Counted from the stretch's first letter, positions 26,136 through 34,164 are shown. The stretch: 45,783 nucleotides of DNA from Oscillibacter sp. (GCA_017527365.1 JAFXQD010000010.1:1-45783); one strand, 5' to 3'. Notes: generated by a model not told the origin, from the letters alone. Program-made: numbers and translations.

Positions 26136-27704
26136 TCACGCGACAATATCGTACTTTTCCAGATTGCGGAAGCGGCATTCCCCGCCCTCGGCGAAGAACT
26201 CAACGCCAATATCCGTCTCGATGTCGGGGTAGACGTTCCCGGTCATGGTATGCTCCCCGCCGTCCACAAAGACTTCCAGCGAGCACACGTCCAAGAACAA
26301 ATCCAGCCCGATAGATTCCGGGTCGCCCATGTCCAGATAGCGGACGTTCACATTGTCCTCGTTCCCGCTGAACGGAATGCCGGAGTTTGCGCGGTCGAAT
26401 ACCAGCGCTTTCAGGGCGCGGTCGTAGTAGACTAAGGTTTCGTGCTTCCCGCCCTTGAAGAGTTTCAGCCCGGATTTCCACGCCGCGCCCGGCTCCAGCG
26501 TGACGCGAATCTCAATCACGTTCCCGGACACGTCCTCTACGGCGACAGACTGGTTATTTACGGCGAAACCGCCCCGCTTGACCGGGTTTTTCCGGAAGGC
26601 GGCGATTTCCCGCACGGGCTTCTGTATCAGCCTGTCGCCCTTCACGCCCAGTTCGCGGGGGAGCGTGTACGTGCCCGCCCAGCCTTCCTCACGCGTCGGG
26701 AAATTGCGGTCCCACATCTCCTTCCACGCAATCATGACGACGCGCCCGTCCGGCATACGCAAAGTCTGCGCGGCGTAGAAGTCAAAACCGCTGTCCACTT
26801 CCCCGATAACGCGCATGTCAAAGCGCCCGGTCTGAAAATCGAGCTTGCCGAGCATGTAAATCCCGGAGTGGATGTTCTGATAGAGGTTCCCCATTTGCGG
26901 CAGGTTCTGCGGGCTGGAAAGCAACACTTCCTCGCCGTCGATGACAAAGTAATCCGGGCATTCGTAGACGCCGTTCAAGCGGAAATATTCCGGGCTGTAC
27001 CCCTCCTGTTCATGGATGAGGTGTCCGACATACTCCCACTTGTAAAGGTCTTTGCTTTTCAGCAAGACCATATTGCCCCAGCCGTCCTTTTCGGGGTTGA
27101 CGCCGGACACGTCGCCCATCGAGGGGCACAAGCGCGAGGGGTTCGCGGAGCCGCCGGAGACGGAGACGCCGGGGGCGTCCGCACAGCCGCACGTTTCCGA
27201 GGCTTTGGCGGCTTTTTCAAGGTCAATCACCCGCGCCCCGGCGATTAAGTAGTAGCAGTCGCCCTTCTTAAAAAGGCGCGGGTCGCGGAAGTCCTTGTAG
27301 GAGACTTCCGGATGGAGCATGTCCGCCGTAATGATGGGGTTGTCGGGATTCTTTACAAAGCGCACCCCGTCCTCGGAAACCGCCATGCACTGGCGCTGCA
27401 ATTCGGGTTGCGCCGCCGTGTAGAGCAGGAACATCTTGCCGTCCTTTTCGATGATGGAGCCGGAACAGCAGCCGCAGACGACTTCATAATCTTGGTCGGG
27501 AACGAGCGCGATAGGCAGGTTTTCCCAGTGCACGAAGTCAGTCGTGGCGAAGTGCCCCCAGTGCATCGTGCCCCATTCGGGCTTGTGGGGGTAGTGCTGA
27601 TAGAACAAGTGCGCCTTGCCGCCGTAGAAAATCGTCCCGTTGGGGTCGTTCGCCCACCCCGACGGCACATTTGCGTGGTACGATTGCCTGTAGCTTTGTC
27701 CCAT
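26136..27704 (-). CDS. GH32 beta-fructosidase (sucrose/sucrose-6-phosphate hydrolase type)
   Basis: 522 residues, no signal peptide, so cytoplasmic. GH32 enzymes release fructose from sucrose, sucrose-6-phosphate or fructans. The nucleophile is Asp20 in WANDPNG; the transition-state motif is FRDP (Asp141); the acid/base is Glu248 in YECPD. The C-terminal beta-sandwich ends with an LEVFVDGGEHTMT-like segment typical of the family. Residues ~162-208 form a Gly/Ser/Pro/Cys-rich insertion between two conserved blade strands, not usual for the family. The start at 27704 (AAAGGGGA upstream, MGQSYRQSYH) is preferred to an open frame 71 codons longer with no family resemblance there. The gene has its own promoter and terminator, with an XRE regulator gene immediately upstream. 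Substrate uptake genes are not in the window, so the exact substrate is open. Confidence 0.92.
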   Translation of the reverse strand: MGQSYRQSYHANVPSGWANDPNGTIFYGGKAHLFYQHYPHKPEWGTMHWGHFATTDFVHWENLPIALVPDQDYEVVCGCCSGSIIEKDGKMFLLYTAAQPELQRQCMAVSEDGVRFVKNPDNPIITADMLHPEVSYKDFRDPRLFKKGDCYYLIAGARVIDLEKAAKASETCGCADAPGVSVSGGSANPSRLCPSMGDVSGVNPEKDGWGNMVLLKSKDLYKWEYVGHLIHEQEGYSPEYFRLNGVYECPDYFVIDGEEVLLSSPQNLPQMGNLYQNIHSGIYMLGKLDFQTGRFDMRVIGEVDSGFDFYAAQTLRMPDGRVVMIAWKEMWDRNFPTREEGWAGTYTLPRELGVKGDRLIQKPVREIAAFRKNPVKRGGFAVNNQSVAVEDVSGNVIEIRVTLEPGAAWKSGLKLFKGGKHETLVYYDRALKALVFDRANSGIPFSGNEDNVNVRYLDMGDPESIGLDLFLDVCSLEVFVDGGEHTMTGNVYPDIETDIGVEFFAEGGECRFRNLEKYDIVA

Positions 27705-27777
27705 GTTTTGAATCCCCTTTCCCCGGCTTGCCGCCCGACGGCCTTCCCGTCCTGTCCGGGCGGCGCGGAACGCCCGT

Positions 27778-27806
27778 AGTATAGCACAATTTCCCGCGCC
27801 TGTCGA
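27778..27806 (-). promoter_or_regulatory. Promoter for the GH32 gene
   Basis: On the minus strand: TCGACA (27801-27806), 17-base spacer, TATACT (27778-27783) with an extended TGC just before it. About 75 bases upstream of the GH32 start. Confidence 0.7.
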
Positions 27807-27820
27807 GAGCCTATTTCCGT

Positions 27821-27853
27821 AAAAGCGCCCCCCGGAGGCCGGAGGGCGCTTTT
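27821..27853. terminator. Rho-independent terminator between the XRE and GH32 genes
   Basis: AAAAGCGCCC (27821-27830) pairs with GGGCGCTTTT (27844-27853). It can end the leftward XRE transcript before the GH32 promoter. The interval 27854-28067 up to the XRE stop codon holds no gene or motif I recognise. Confidence 0.8.
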
Positions 27854-28067
27854 CGTGAAAGGGGAGGCTGTGCGCTTGGGAACTCCGCTTGGAGCGGGAA
27901 CATCTCGCAGTTCTCACGTCGCAATCGGTCCGACGACACTGCGTAACGCGGTCAGCGGCGCCATAATCAGGGATGGCTGACGACGCAAGCAGGATTTCCG
28001 ATGACGCATGAGGCGCTGCCCGGCGGTTCCGTCCGCAGACAGAGACTGGCTGTTCCTGAAATGTCGC

Positions 28068-28283
28068 TTACCGCTCCCGGCTCAACCCCAGAAGATAGTC
28101 GGTGGTGACACCGTAGTATTTGCTGAGGGTAATCAGATGGTGGATAGGGAGCTCGTTGGCCCCCCGCTCGTAACGGGCGTACATCGTCTGAGAAGTTCCC
28201 AGCGCTTCCGCAATCTGGGTTTGGGTCTTGTCGGCGTCCTCCCGCAAATCACGCAGGATTTTGACATAGTCCATCGCATCCAT
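28068..28283 (-). CDS. Small XRE-family (Cro/CI-type helix-turn-helix) regulator
   Basis: 71 residues, essentially a single helix-turn-helix domain: LRDLREDADKTQTQIAEALGTSQTMYARYERG, then the fourth and fifth helices ending in YYGVTTDYLLGL. The HTH covers about residues 20-45. There is no effector or dimerisation domain, as in other minimal XRE proteins. The ATG at 28283 sits 8 bases after AGGAGG; the longer GTG start would lie inside that site. Being divergent from the helicase gene and directly upstream of GH32, it may regulate either, or itself; nothing in the sequence proves a target. Confidence 0.85.
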   Translation of the reverse strand: MDAMDYVKILRDLREDADKTQTQIAEALGTSQTMYARYERGANELPIHHLITLSKYYGVTTDYLLGLSRER

Positions 28284-28372
28284 ACTTGACACCTCCTATG
28301 GCCGTCCCTGATTTCCGGCGGAAAGAATTTATCATAAGACGAGGGATTTTTGTGGGAAAAATACATAATTTT

Positions 28373-28400
28373 ACTATAAAATTTCTTCTTTTTTTTACAA
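28373..28400 (-). promoter_or_regulatory. Possible promoter for the XRE gene, in an AT-rich gap
   Basis: On the minus strand: TTGTAA (28395-28400), 16-base spacer, TATAGT (28373-28378). The gap 28300-28540 is far richer in A/T than the rest of the window, with A and T runs that may bend DNA. Confidence 0.4.
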
Positions 28401-28498
28401 AAGAACGAAACATATCCGCTATTTGCGCAAAAATTTACTAAAATTCGGAACTTTCCGTTCAAAAACGCAAAATCATGCCGCTTTTTTCGCCCCCCCGC

Positions 28499-28527
28499 TT
28501 TACAAATCTTTATTTTCCGGATATAAT
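28499..28527 (+). promoter_or_regulatory. Promoter for the DEAD-box helicase gene
   Basis: TTTACA (28499-28504), 17-base spacer, consensus TATAAT (28522-28527), about 35-40 bases before the start codon. Confidence 0.8.
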
Positions 28528-28566
28528 AGAAAAAGTTTTTGATTTTTCCGGAAGGAGATGAGCTTT

Positions 28567-29733
28567 TTGGAATACGTAACAGGCGTTCCTTTTGAAACGC
28601 TCCCGCTGTCCGAGGCTATGCTGGGCGTTCTCCGGGAGGCCGGACTGCGCCTCAGCACTCCCGTGCAGGCCGGGTGCATTCCGCCCATGATGGAGTGGCG
28701 GGACGTAATCGCCAAAGCGCCCACCGGAACCGGAAAAACCCTCGCCTACGGCATTCCGATTGTGGAGCACGCCAACCCCGCCGACAAGCGCGTGCAGGCG
28801 GTCGTGCTCGCGCCCACGCGGGAGCTCGCCATTCAGATACACGAGGAGTTCGAGGCGCTGGCGAAAAGCCGCCCCGGCACGCGGAGCGTCTGCCTGTACG
28901 GCGGCGCGCCCATTGGCAAGCAGTTGAAAAAACTGGAAAGACAGCCGCAAATCGTCGTGGCGACGCCCGGACGCCTCAGCGACCATATCAACCGCGGGAG
29001 CGTCAAGATAGAGACGGCGAAAACCGTCGTCTTGGACGAGGCGGACAGAATGCTTGACATGGGCTTTGTCCGCGACGTGACGCGCATTTTAGACCGCATG
29101 AAGAAGCGGAAGAACTTGGGGCTGTTTTCCGCGACGATTTCGCGGGAAGTCCTTGACATCGCGTGGGTGTACCAGCGCGACGCGGAGGAAGTGACCGTGC
29201 GCGAGGACGAGGAGAACAAGCCCGACATCCGGCAATTCCGCATGGACACCGACGACAAGGCGACCGCAATCGCCGACATTCTGAAAGAAACCGGGTTTGA
29301 CCGTTGCATGGTGTTCTGCAATACGAAATCTTCCGCCGAGCGCGTCGCGTATTTCCTGCGTCTGCGCGGCGTGGACGCCGAGTGCATTCACGGCGACATT
29401 CCGCAAAAACGCCGCGAACAGATTATGAACCGCTTCCGGCGCGGGGAACTGCCCGTCTTTGTCTCCACCGACGTGGCGGCGCGGGGAATCGACGTGGACG
29501 ACGTGGACATTGTGTTCAACGCCGATATTCCCGACGAAACGCACGACTACATCCACCGTATCGGGCGCACGGGACGCGCCAAGCGGCAGGGGGTCGCGGT
29601 GTCGCTGGTCGGCGACTACCCCTCGCGCCTCCGCATGGACGACATCGCCAAGAAAACCGGAAACCTTGTCGTTCCCGTGCGGTTCGATTCCGACGGAAAG
29701 CTGGCGCCCGTCGAACCCGCGCAGGGCGAATAG
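28567..29733 (+). CDS. DEAD-box ATP-dependent RNA helicase
   Basis: 388 residues from the TTG at 28567. The full core is present: Q motif (FETLPLSEAML...TPVQAGCIP), APTGTGKT, PTRELA, GG (YGGAP), TPGR, DEAD, SAT, then domain 2 with MVFCNTKSSAERVA, STDVAARGIDV and HRIGRTGR. Such helicases remodel RNA in ribosome assembly or mRNA decay. It is short: the protein ends about 45 residues after motif VI with no basic tail, so it is a minimal core enzyme. Start choice: AAGGAG touches the ATG at 28558 with no spacing but is 9 bases from the TTG at 28567, so TTG is preferred; the ATG would add only three residues. Single gene behind a strong promoter, convergent with the kinase-like gene. Confidence 0.93.
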   Translation: MEYVTGVPFETLPLSEAMLGVLREAGLRLSTPVQAGCIPPMMEWRDVIAKAPTGTGKTLAYGIPIVEHANPADKRVQAVVLAPTRELAIQIHEEFEALAKSRPGTRSVCLYGGAPIGKQLKKLERQPQIVVATPGRLSDHINRGSVKIETAKTVVLDEADRMLDMGFVRDVTRILDRMKKRKNLGLFSATISREVLDIAWVYQRDAEEVTVREDEENKPDIRQFRMDTDDKATAIADILKETGFDRCMVFCNTKSSAERVAYFLRLRGVDAECIHGDIPQKRREQIMNRFRRGELPVFVSTDVAARGIDVDDVDIVFNADIPDETHDYIHRIGRTGRAKRQGVAVSLVGDYPSRLRMDDIAKKTGNLVVPVRFDSDGKLAPVEPAQGE

Positions 29734-29739
29734 CGCTCA

Positions 29740-29774
29740 GGGGCGGAAGGGCGCCGCGGCTCTCCCGCCGCCCC
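29740..29774. other. Hairpin between convergent genes
   Basis: GGGGCGG (29740-29746) pairs with CCGCCCC (29768-29774) in the 47-base gap between the helicase and kinase-like stops. No T run, so termination is only a possibility. Confidence 0.3.
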
Positions 29775-29780
29775 GGTCTG

Positions 29781-30557
29781 TCAAAGTGAATCGCCGATTT
29801 GGAACGCCTCCGGCGGCAGGGCGTCCGAAAGCCACAGCAGGGCAGGATGAATCCCGCCGTCCGGCACGTGGAAATCAGGCCGGCGGAATTTCACCGTCTT
29901 TTTCGCTTCGTCCGGAATGGAAAGCGTAAACTCGCTTCCCTTGCCCAGTTTTGATTTCGCCGCGATAAAGCCGCCGTGCCCCTCGGCAATGCGTTTGCAG
30001 ATAGGCAGACCCATGCCGCCGCGCCCGTCCCGGCGGAAGTCGTCAAAGAGCGCGGGAAGCCTGTCCGCCGCAATGCCGGAGCCGTCGTCGCTCGCCGAAA
30101 GCAGAACCCGCCCCTCCGCCTTCGGAAAACGCAGGCTCACGCGCACATGCCCGCCGGGCGCCGCGCTTTTCAGCGCGTTGGAAAGCAGATGATAGGTCAA
30201 CTGCCGCATATATTCCGCGTGAACGGCGCAAATATGCGCCTCTTCCATACATTGGAACGTTAAGGATATTTTCAAATATCCCGCCAAGTCCGCCGCGCCT
30301 TCGCAAACGTCCGAAATCAGCCCGACAATATCCTCGTTCTCCCGCTCGAACGCCTCCCCGCGCATGAGCGCCGCGCCCGTCTCCATGTTCCGCGCCAGCC
30401 GCGTCACGCGCAGTCGGCTTTGCTCAAAGTACGCCGACGCCCTGCTCTCCGACGGCACCAAGTTCCGCCCGGCCAGATACAGCAAACTTAACTCGTCCCG
30501 GAGCCGTGCGGCGACGTTCCCCAGCAAAATGCCGGTATTTTTTTCCGCCTCTGCCAT
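29781..30557 (-). CDS. Histidine-kinase-like ATPase (HATPase) without visible phosphoacceptor histidine
   Basis: 258 residues, no membrane segment. Residues ~100-225 form an HATPase_c domain: N box LLSNALKSAAPGG, G1 DDGSGI, F-box-like ALFDDF, G2 GMGLPICK and the family-typical KSKLGKGSEFTLSIP. The N-terminal ~95 residues are helical, like a dimerisation module, but where a HisKA H-box is expected the sequence is AARLRDELSLLYLAG, with no histidine. A C-terminal ~35 residues (DFHVPDGGIHPALLWLSDALPP) is unusual. It may bind ATP without autophosphorylating, or may act with a partner; no response regulator gene lies nearby. The ATG at 30557 follows GAGGTGG by 5 bases; an upstream in-frame GTG lies inside that site. 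Confidence 0.75.
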   Translation of the reverse strand: MAEAEKNTGILLGNVAARLRDELSLLYLAGRNLVPSESRASAYFEQSRLRVTRLARNMETGAALMRGEAFERENEDIVGLISDVCEGAADLAGYLKISLTFQCMEEAHICAVHAEYMRQLTYHLLSNALKSAAPGGHVRVSLRFPKAEGRVLLSASDDGSGIAADRLPALFDDFRRDGRGGMGLPICKRIAEGHGGFIAAKSKLGKGSEFTLSIPDEAKKTVKFRRPDFHVPDGGIHPALLWLSDALPPEAFQIGDSL

Positions 30558-30689
30558 GAATGCCACCTCGTTTCGCCGCCCGCAGCCTTTATTCTGCGCG
30601 GCTTTATTCTTCCGTAATCGCTGTAAATTTTGTATCCCAAACGCGGCTCTTGGGCGTATCGAATCACGTCGAAATTGTTCGGGGATTTG

Positions 30690-30731
30690 AAAAAGCGGAA
30701 AGCCCCGTCCGCCGCGCCGCGAACAGGGGCT
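30690..30731 (-). terminator. Rho-independent terminator of hpf
   Basis: Minus-strand reading: AGCCCC-T-GTTCGC pairs with GCGGAC-GGGGCT (30701-30731), then TTTCCGCTTTTT. It lies about 90 bases after the hpf stop. The rest of the 30558-30818 gap holds no clear feature. Confidence 0.7.
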
Positions 30732-30818
30732 CCCTAATGTCAGGCTCGCGCCCCGCTTACGGGACGCGCTTTTTCCTCGCTTGCCCGACGTTTTCCCCCG
30801 GTTCCTTCCGGAAGCGCG

Positions 30819-31370
30819 TCAGTCGGCGTCGTCGGCCACAATCAGGCCGTAGCCGCCGTTCTTGCGCTGGTAGACGATGGACAGGCTCTCGTTCTCGCTG
30901 TCGCGGAACACGAAAAAGTCGTGGTTGAGCAGGTTCATCTGCAAAATGGCCTCCTCCGGGCTCATGGGCTTGACGGAGAAGCGCTTCGTGCGGATAATCT
31001 CGAACTCCTTCTCTTCCTTGACGCTGAACTCCTCCTCGGCGGGCGCCGGGGCGGGGATGTTCTCGGTGCGCATACGCTTGGAAAGGCGCGTCTTGTTCTT
31101 GAGAATCTGCCGCTCGATATAGCGCACAGCCGCGTCCACCGCGCCGCGCATATCGCCGTCGGGCGCCTCGGTCTGGGCGCGCAGGATGGTGCCGCCGTCC
31201 TGAATGGTGATTTCCACAATGCACAGGTGGTTCTTCTGGACGGAGAACGTCACGGACACGGGCGCGTCCGCGTGGCGGAGGTACTTTTCCAGCTTGGAAA
31301 TTTTCTTCTCCGCGTAGGCCTTGATGGAATCGTTCAGCGGGACCTTCTTGCAGGCGTAGGTGTACTTCAT
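30819..31370 (-). CDS. hpf: Ribosome hibernation promoting factor, long form
   Basis: 183 residues, the length of long HPF, which joins 70S ribosomes into inactive 100S dimers during slow growth. The N-terminal domain (residues 1-~100) has the beta-alpha-beta-beta-beta-alpha pattern: VPLNDSIKAYAEKKISKLEKYL, VSVTFSVQKNHLCIVEITI, then EAPDGDMRGAVDAAVRYIERQI. An acidic Ala/Pro linker (~105-125) leads to the C-terminal dimerisation domain (RTKRFSVKPMSPEEAILQMNLLNHDFFVFRDSE...GGYGLI). The ATG at 31370 has AAAGGAG upstream and matches family N-termini (MKYTYACKKV); the open frame starts 20 codons earlier within the leader. Its promoter starts the transcript at a stable hairpin. Confidence 0.96.
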   Translation of the reverse strand: MKYTYACKKVPLNDSIKAYAEKKISKLEKYLRHADAPVSVTFSVQKNHLCIVEITIQDGGTILRAQTEAPDGDMRGAVDAAVRYIERQILKNKTRLSKRMRTENIPAPAPAEEEFSVKEEKEFEIIRTKRFSVKPMSPEEAILQMNLLNHDFFVFRDSENESLSIVYQRKNGGYGLIVADDAD

Positions 31371-31395
31371 GACAACCGCTCCTTTCGTGTCTTGG

Positions 31396-31415
31396 AAGGG
31401 GGAAATCCCCCCTTT
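31396..31415 (-). promoter_or_regulatory. 5'-terminal hairpin of the hpf leader
   Basis: AAGGGGG (31396-31402) pairs with CCCCCTT (31408-31414) around a 5-base loop. With the -10 box at 31421-31426, transcription should start at or next to this hairpin, which would place it at the extreme 5' end of the mRNA. Confidence 0.5.
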
Positions 31416-31420
31416 CTCAT

Positions 31421-31449
31421 ATTCTACCATAAAAGTTCCGGTTTGTACA
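31421..31449 (-). promoter_or_regulatory. Promoter for hpf
   Basis: Minus strand: TGTACA (31444-31449), 17-base spacer, TAGAAT (31421-31426), with a TGG extended -10 that may compensate for the weak -35. Confidence 0.6.
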
Positions 31450-31532
31450 GGGGCAATCGTGCAGATTTGACAAAGAAGCGCCGTCCGGCGCGGCGCCCTT
31501 GGATTGCGGTGGAAATTTGATTTTCGAGGCGC

Positions 31533-31538
31533 TATAAT
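31533..31538 (+). promoter_or_regulatory. -10 box for thiI (no clear -35)
   Basis: A consensus TATAAT lies 27 bases before the thiI start codon. No good -35 hexamer occurs at 16-18 bases, so an activator or a weak start is possible. Confidence 0.4.
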
Positions 31539-31565
31539 GGGGCAAATCCAGCGACGGAGGAACTT

Positions 31566-32744
31566 ATGGAAATTCAGGAAACCTTGCTGTTGAAATTAGG
31601 GGAAGTCGTGCTGAAGGGTCTCAACCGCCGTGCGTTCGAGGACAGGCTGCTTTCCAACGTCAGCCGCCGCCTGCGGCGCTGCGGGAGCTTTCAAACGCAC
31701 ATCCGCCAAAGCACGATTTACGTCGAGCCCCTAAGCCCCGACTGCGACATGAACGCCGCTTTCGCCGCCGCGCAACAGGTTTTCGGCGTCGTGCGCGTGG
31801 CGCGGGCTATGCCCTGCGAGCGCGTCCCCGAAGCGATTGCGCAAGCCGCCGCAAAGTATCTCGGCGGGGAGTTCGCAAAGGCGCGGACGTTCAAAGTAGA
31901 GACCAAACGCGCCGACAAGCAGTATCCGATGAACTCCATACAGGTCAGCCAAGCGGTCGGCGGGCTGTTGGCGGAGGCGTTTCCGGAAGTCCGGGCAGAA
32001 ATGCGCAACCCCGATTTGACCGTATACGTGGAAATCCGGGAAAAGGCGGCGTATGTGCACACGCCGTCGGTACGGGGCGCGGGCGGGCTTCCCGTCGGGA
32101 CGGGCGGGCGCGCCTTGTCGCTGTTGTCGGGCGGGCTGGATTCCCCAGTGGCGTCGTGGATGATTGCGCGGCGCGGCGTCGAGCTGGAAGCGATTCACTT
32201 TGTCTCCCCGCCGTACACCTCCCCGCAAGCCCAAGAAAAGGTAATGCAACTCGCCAAACTGCTCACCGCCTCCTGCGGGCGGCTCAAAGTCCATGTCGCC
32301 CCCTTCACGCGCATTCAAGAGGAAATCCGGAAGAACTGCCCGGAAGCCTACTTTACCTTAATTATGCGGCGGTTCATGATGAGAATCGCGGAGGCGACGG
32401 CGAAAAAATCCGGCGCGGCGGCGCTTGTCACGGGGGAATCCCTCGGACAGGTGGCGAGCCAGACCATGAAGGCGTTGGCCGTGACGGAAAGCGTCGTCTC
32501 CGTTCCTGTGCTCCGCCCGCTCATCGGCATGGACAAGGTGGACATCATCCATACCGCGCAACGTATCGGGACTTACGAAACGTCGATACTGCCCTATGAA
32601 GACTGTTGCACCGTGTTCACGCCGCGCCACCCGGCGACGCGCCCGGAGTTGCGCGACGTTGAGGCGGCGGAAGCGGCGTTAGACGTAGAAACGCTGTGCG
32701 CGGAAGCGCTGGCGGGCGCGGAATGGCAATGGGTCAAGCCGTGA
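31566..32744 (+). CDS. thiI: tRNA 4-thiouridine synthase ThiI (no rhodanese domain)
   Basis: 392 residues; ACGGAGG site upstream. ThiI adenylates and thiolates U8 of tRNA and in some bacteria supplies sulfur for thiazole. Order: ferredoxin-like region (~1-60), THUMP domain (~60-170), then the PP-loop pyrophosphatase domain with SGGLDSP at residues 188-194, followed by FVSPPYTSPQA, EAYFTLIMRRFMMRIAE, GESLGQVASQT and the end region YEDCCTVFTPRHPATRP. It stops where the rhodanese domain of enterobacterial ThiI would begin, as in Bacillus-type ThiI, which depends on a partner cysteine desulfurase; no such gene (nifZ/iscS type) is in the window. cinA follows 19 bases later and is probably cotranscribed. 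Confidence 0.97.
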   Translation: MEIQETLLLKLGEVVLKGLNRRAFEDRLLSNVSRRLRRCGSFQTHIRQSTIYVEPLSPDCDMNAAFAAAQQVFGVVRVARAMPCERVPEAIAQAAAKYLGGEFAKARTFKVETKRADKQYPMNSIQVSQAVGGLLAEAFPEVRAEMRNPDLTVYVEIREKAAYVHTPSVRGAGGLPVGTGGRALSLLSGGLDSPVASWMIARRGVELEAIHFVSPPYTSPQAQEKVMQLAKLLTASCGRLKVHVAPFTRIQEEIRKNCPEAYFTLIMRRFMMRIAEATAKKSGAAALVTGESLGQVASQTMKALAVTESVVSVPVLRPLIGMDKVDIIHTAQRIGTYETSILPYEDCCTVFTPRHPATRPELRDVEAAEAALDVETLCAEALAGAEWQWVKP

Positions 32745-32763
32745 ACGGCGGAAAGGGGATATT

Positions 32764-34020
32764 ATGGCGCATACGGCGGAAATTATCGCGGTCGGCACGG
32801 AACTGCTCTTAGGCAACATCGCCAACACGAACGCGCAGGAGCTTTCGCAGGCGTTGTCGGCGCTGGGAATCAACGTCTACTGGCACACGGTCGTAGGCGA
32901 CAACCCCGGACGCGTCCGGGAAGCCGTCGAACAGGCGCGGCGCCGCGCCGACATCATCATCACCACGGGCGGCCTCGGCCCCACTTACGACGACTTGACC
33001 AAGCAGACGATTTGCGAAGCGTTCGGGCGCGAACTCGTGCTACATCCGGACATCGCGGCGCAAATCCGCGCCGTGTACGAAAGCCGCCTGCATACGCCCA
33101 TGCCCGCGAATAACATCCGTCAGGCGGAATTGCCCGTTGACTGCGTGATTTTTGACAACCCCGTCGGGACGGCGCCGGGTTGCGCGTTCGAGGAGGGCGG
33201 CGTATACGTTCTGATGTTGCCGGGGCCGCCGTTTGAAATGCGCACGATGTTGGAACGCTGGGTCGTGCCCTATCTGCGCAAGCTCTCGCAAGACGCGATT
33301 GTCTCCCGCGACATCATGACGTTCGGCATGGGCGAAAGCCGCATAGAAGAATTGTTGCGGGACAAAATGGAGCGTATGACAAATCCCACGCTCGCCACTT
33401 ACGCCAAGCCAAGCGAAGTGCGCCTCCGCGCCACGGCGAAAGCCGGAAGCGTGCAGGCGGCGGAAGCGCTGCTGGCTCCGGTCGTCGCGGACGTGACCGC
33501 CTTTTTGGGCGATATTGTGTACGGCGTGGACGTGAAAGGCTTGGAATACGCCTGCGTGTCGGCGTTGAAGGAGCGCGGCCTGACGCTGGCGACGGCGGAA
33601 AGCTGTACGGGCGGACAGTTGGCGGCGCGTTTGACGGCGATTCCGGGCGTGTCGGCGGTCTACCGGGGCGGCGTCGTGAGCTACTGGACGCAAATGAAAG
33701 CCGACGTTTTAGGCGTCCCGGCGGATTTGCTGGAAAAACACGGCGCGGTGTCCGAACAGACGGCGCGGGCAATGGCGGAGGGCGTCCGGCGCGTTACGGG
33801 CGCGGAAGTCGGCGTGTCCGTGACGGGCGTCGCGGGCCCCGACCGCGACGAGCGCGGCGTTGAGGTGGGCGTCGTATACGTGGGGCTGTCCGCGCCCGAC
33901 GGCGCGTTTTGCCGCGCCCTGAACCTCGGCAGACGCCGCCGCGACCTCTTGCAAAACCTCGCGGGAAACCACGCTTTCGACCTTCTCCGCCGCTGGCTCA
34001 ACGCCCTGCCGCTGTCCTGA
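32764..34020 (+). CDS. cinA: CinA family protein (competence/damage-inducible; NMN deamidase domain)
   Basis: 418 residues; ATG preceded by GGAAAGGGGAT. The N-terminal domain (~1-170) is the molybdopterin-binding-like fold: AEIIAVGTELLLGNIANTN, TTGGLGPTYDDLT and MLPGPPFEM. A middle region leads to the C-terminal PncC-type domain (~257-415): TAESCTGGQLAARLTAIPGVS, VYRGGVVSYWTQMKADVLGV and SVTGVAGPDRDERGVEVGVVYVGL. In characterised homologues the two domains give ADP-ribose pyrophosphatase and NMN deamidase activities in pyridine nucleotide recycling. Here both domains are full length. Downstream 34021-34134 contains no convincing terminator. Confidence 0.95.
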   Translation: MAHTAEIIAVGTELLLGNIANTNAQELSQALSALGINVYWHTVVGDNPGRVREAVEQARRRADIIITTGGLGPTYDDLTKQTICEAFGRELVLHPDIAAQIRAVYESRLHTPMPANNIRQAELPVDCVIFDNPVGTAPGCAFEEGGVYVLMLPGPPFEMRTMLERWVVPYLRKLSQDAIVSRDIMTFGMGESRIEELLRDKMERMTNPTLATYAKPSEVRLRATAKAGSVQAAEALLAPVVADVTAFLGDIVYGVDVKGLEYACVSALKERGLTLATAESCTGGQLAARLTAIPGVSAVYRGGVVSYWTQMKADVLGVPADLLEKHGAVSEQTARAMAEGVRRVTGAEVGVSVTGVAGPDRDERGVEVGVVYVGLSAPDGAFCRALNLGRRRRDLLQNLAGNHAFDLLRRWLNALPLS

Positions 34021-34134
34021 CGCCGCTTTTGCCGCCGTTTCCGCAAGCCCTCCGCGCCTTTGTTCAATCTGTACAAGGGATTCCCTTTCCTTTTGGCTGA
34101 ATGTAAGAAAATCCTACGGCGCGGCAATTTCGCC

Positions 34135-34164
34135 TTGCAATCCGCGCCCGTTCCATGGTATCAT
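34135..34164 (+). promoter_or_regulatory. Promoter for the sugar-binding lipoprotein gene
   Basis: TTGCAA (34135-34140), 18-base spacer, TATCAT (34159-34164) with a TGG extended -10. The start point is predicted near 34171, just before the palindrome at 34175. Confidence 0.65.

Noticed and set aside
27705-27917. A 71-codon N-terminal extension of the GH32 protein, possibly a targeting sequence
   Set aside because: It reads through the predicted promoter and is Arg/Ser-rich with no hydrophobic core; the family-typical N-terminus starts at 27704.
27854-28067. A structured small RNA (6S-like) between the XRE and GH32 genes
   Set aside because: Only short imperfect stems such as CTCC/GGAG were found, with no long bulged hairpin and no promoter.
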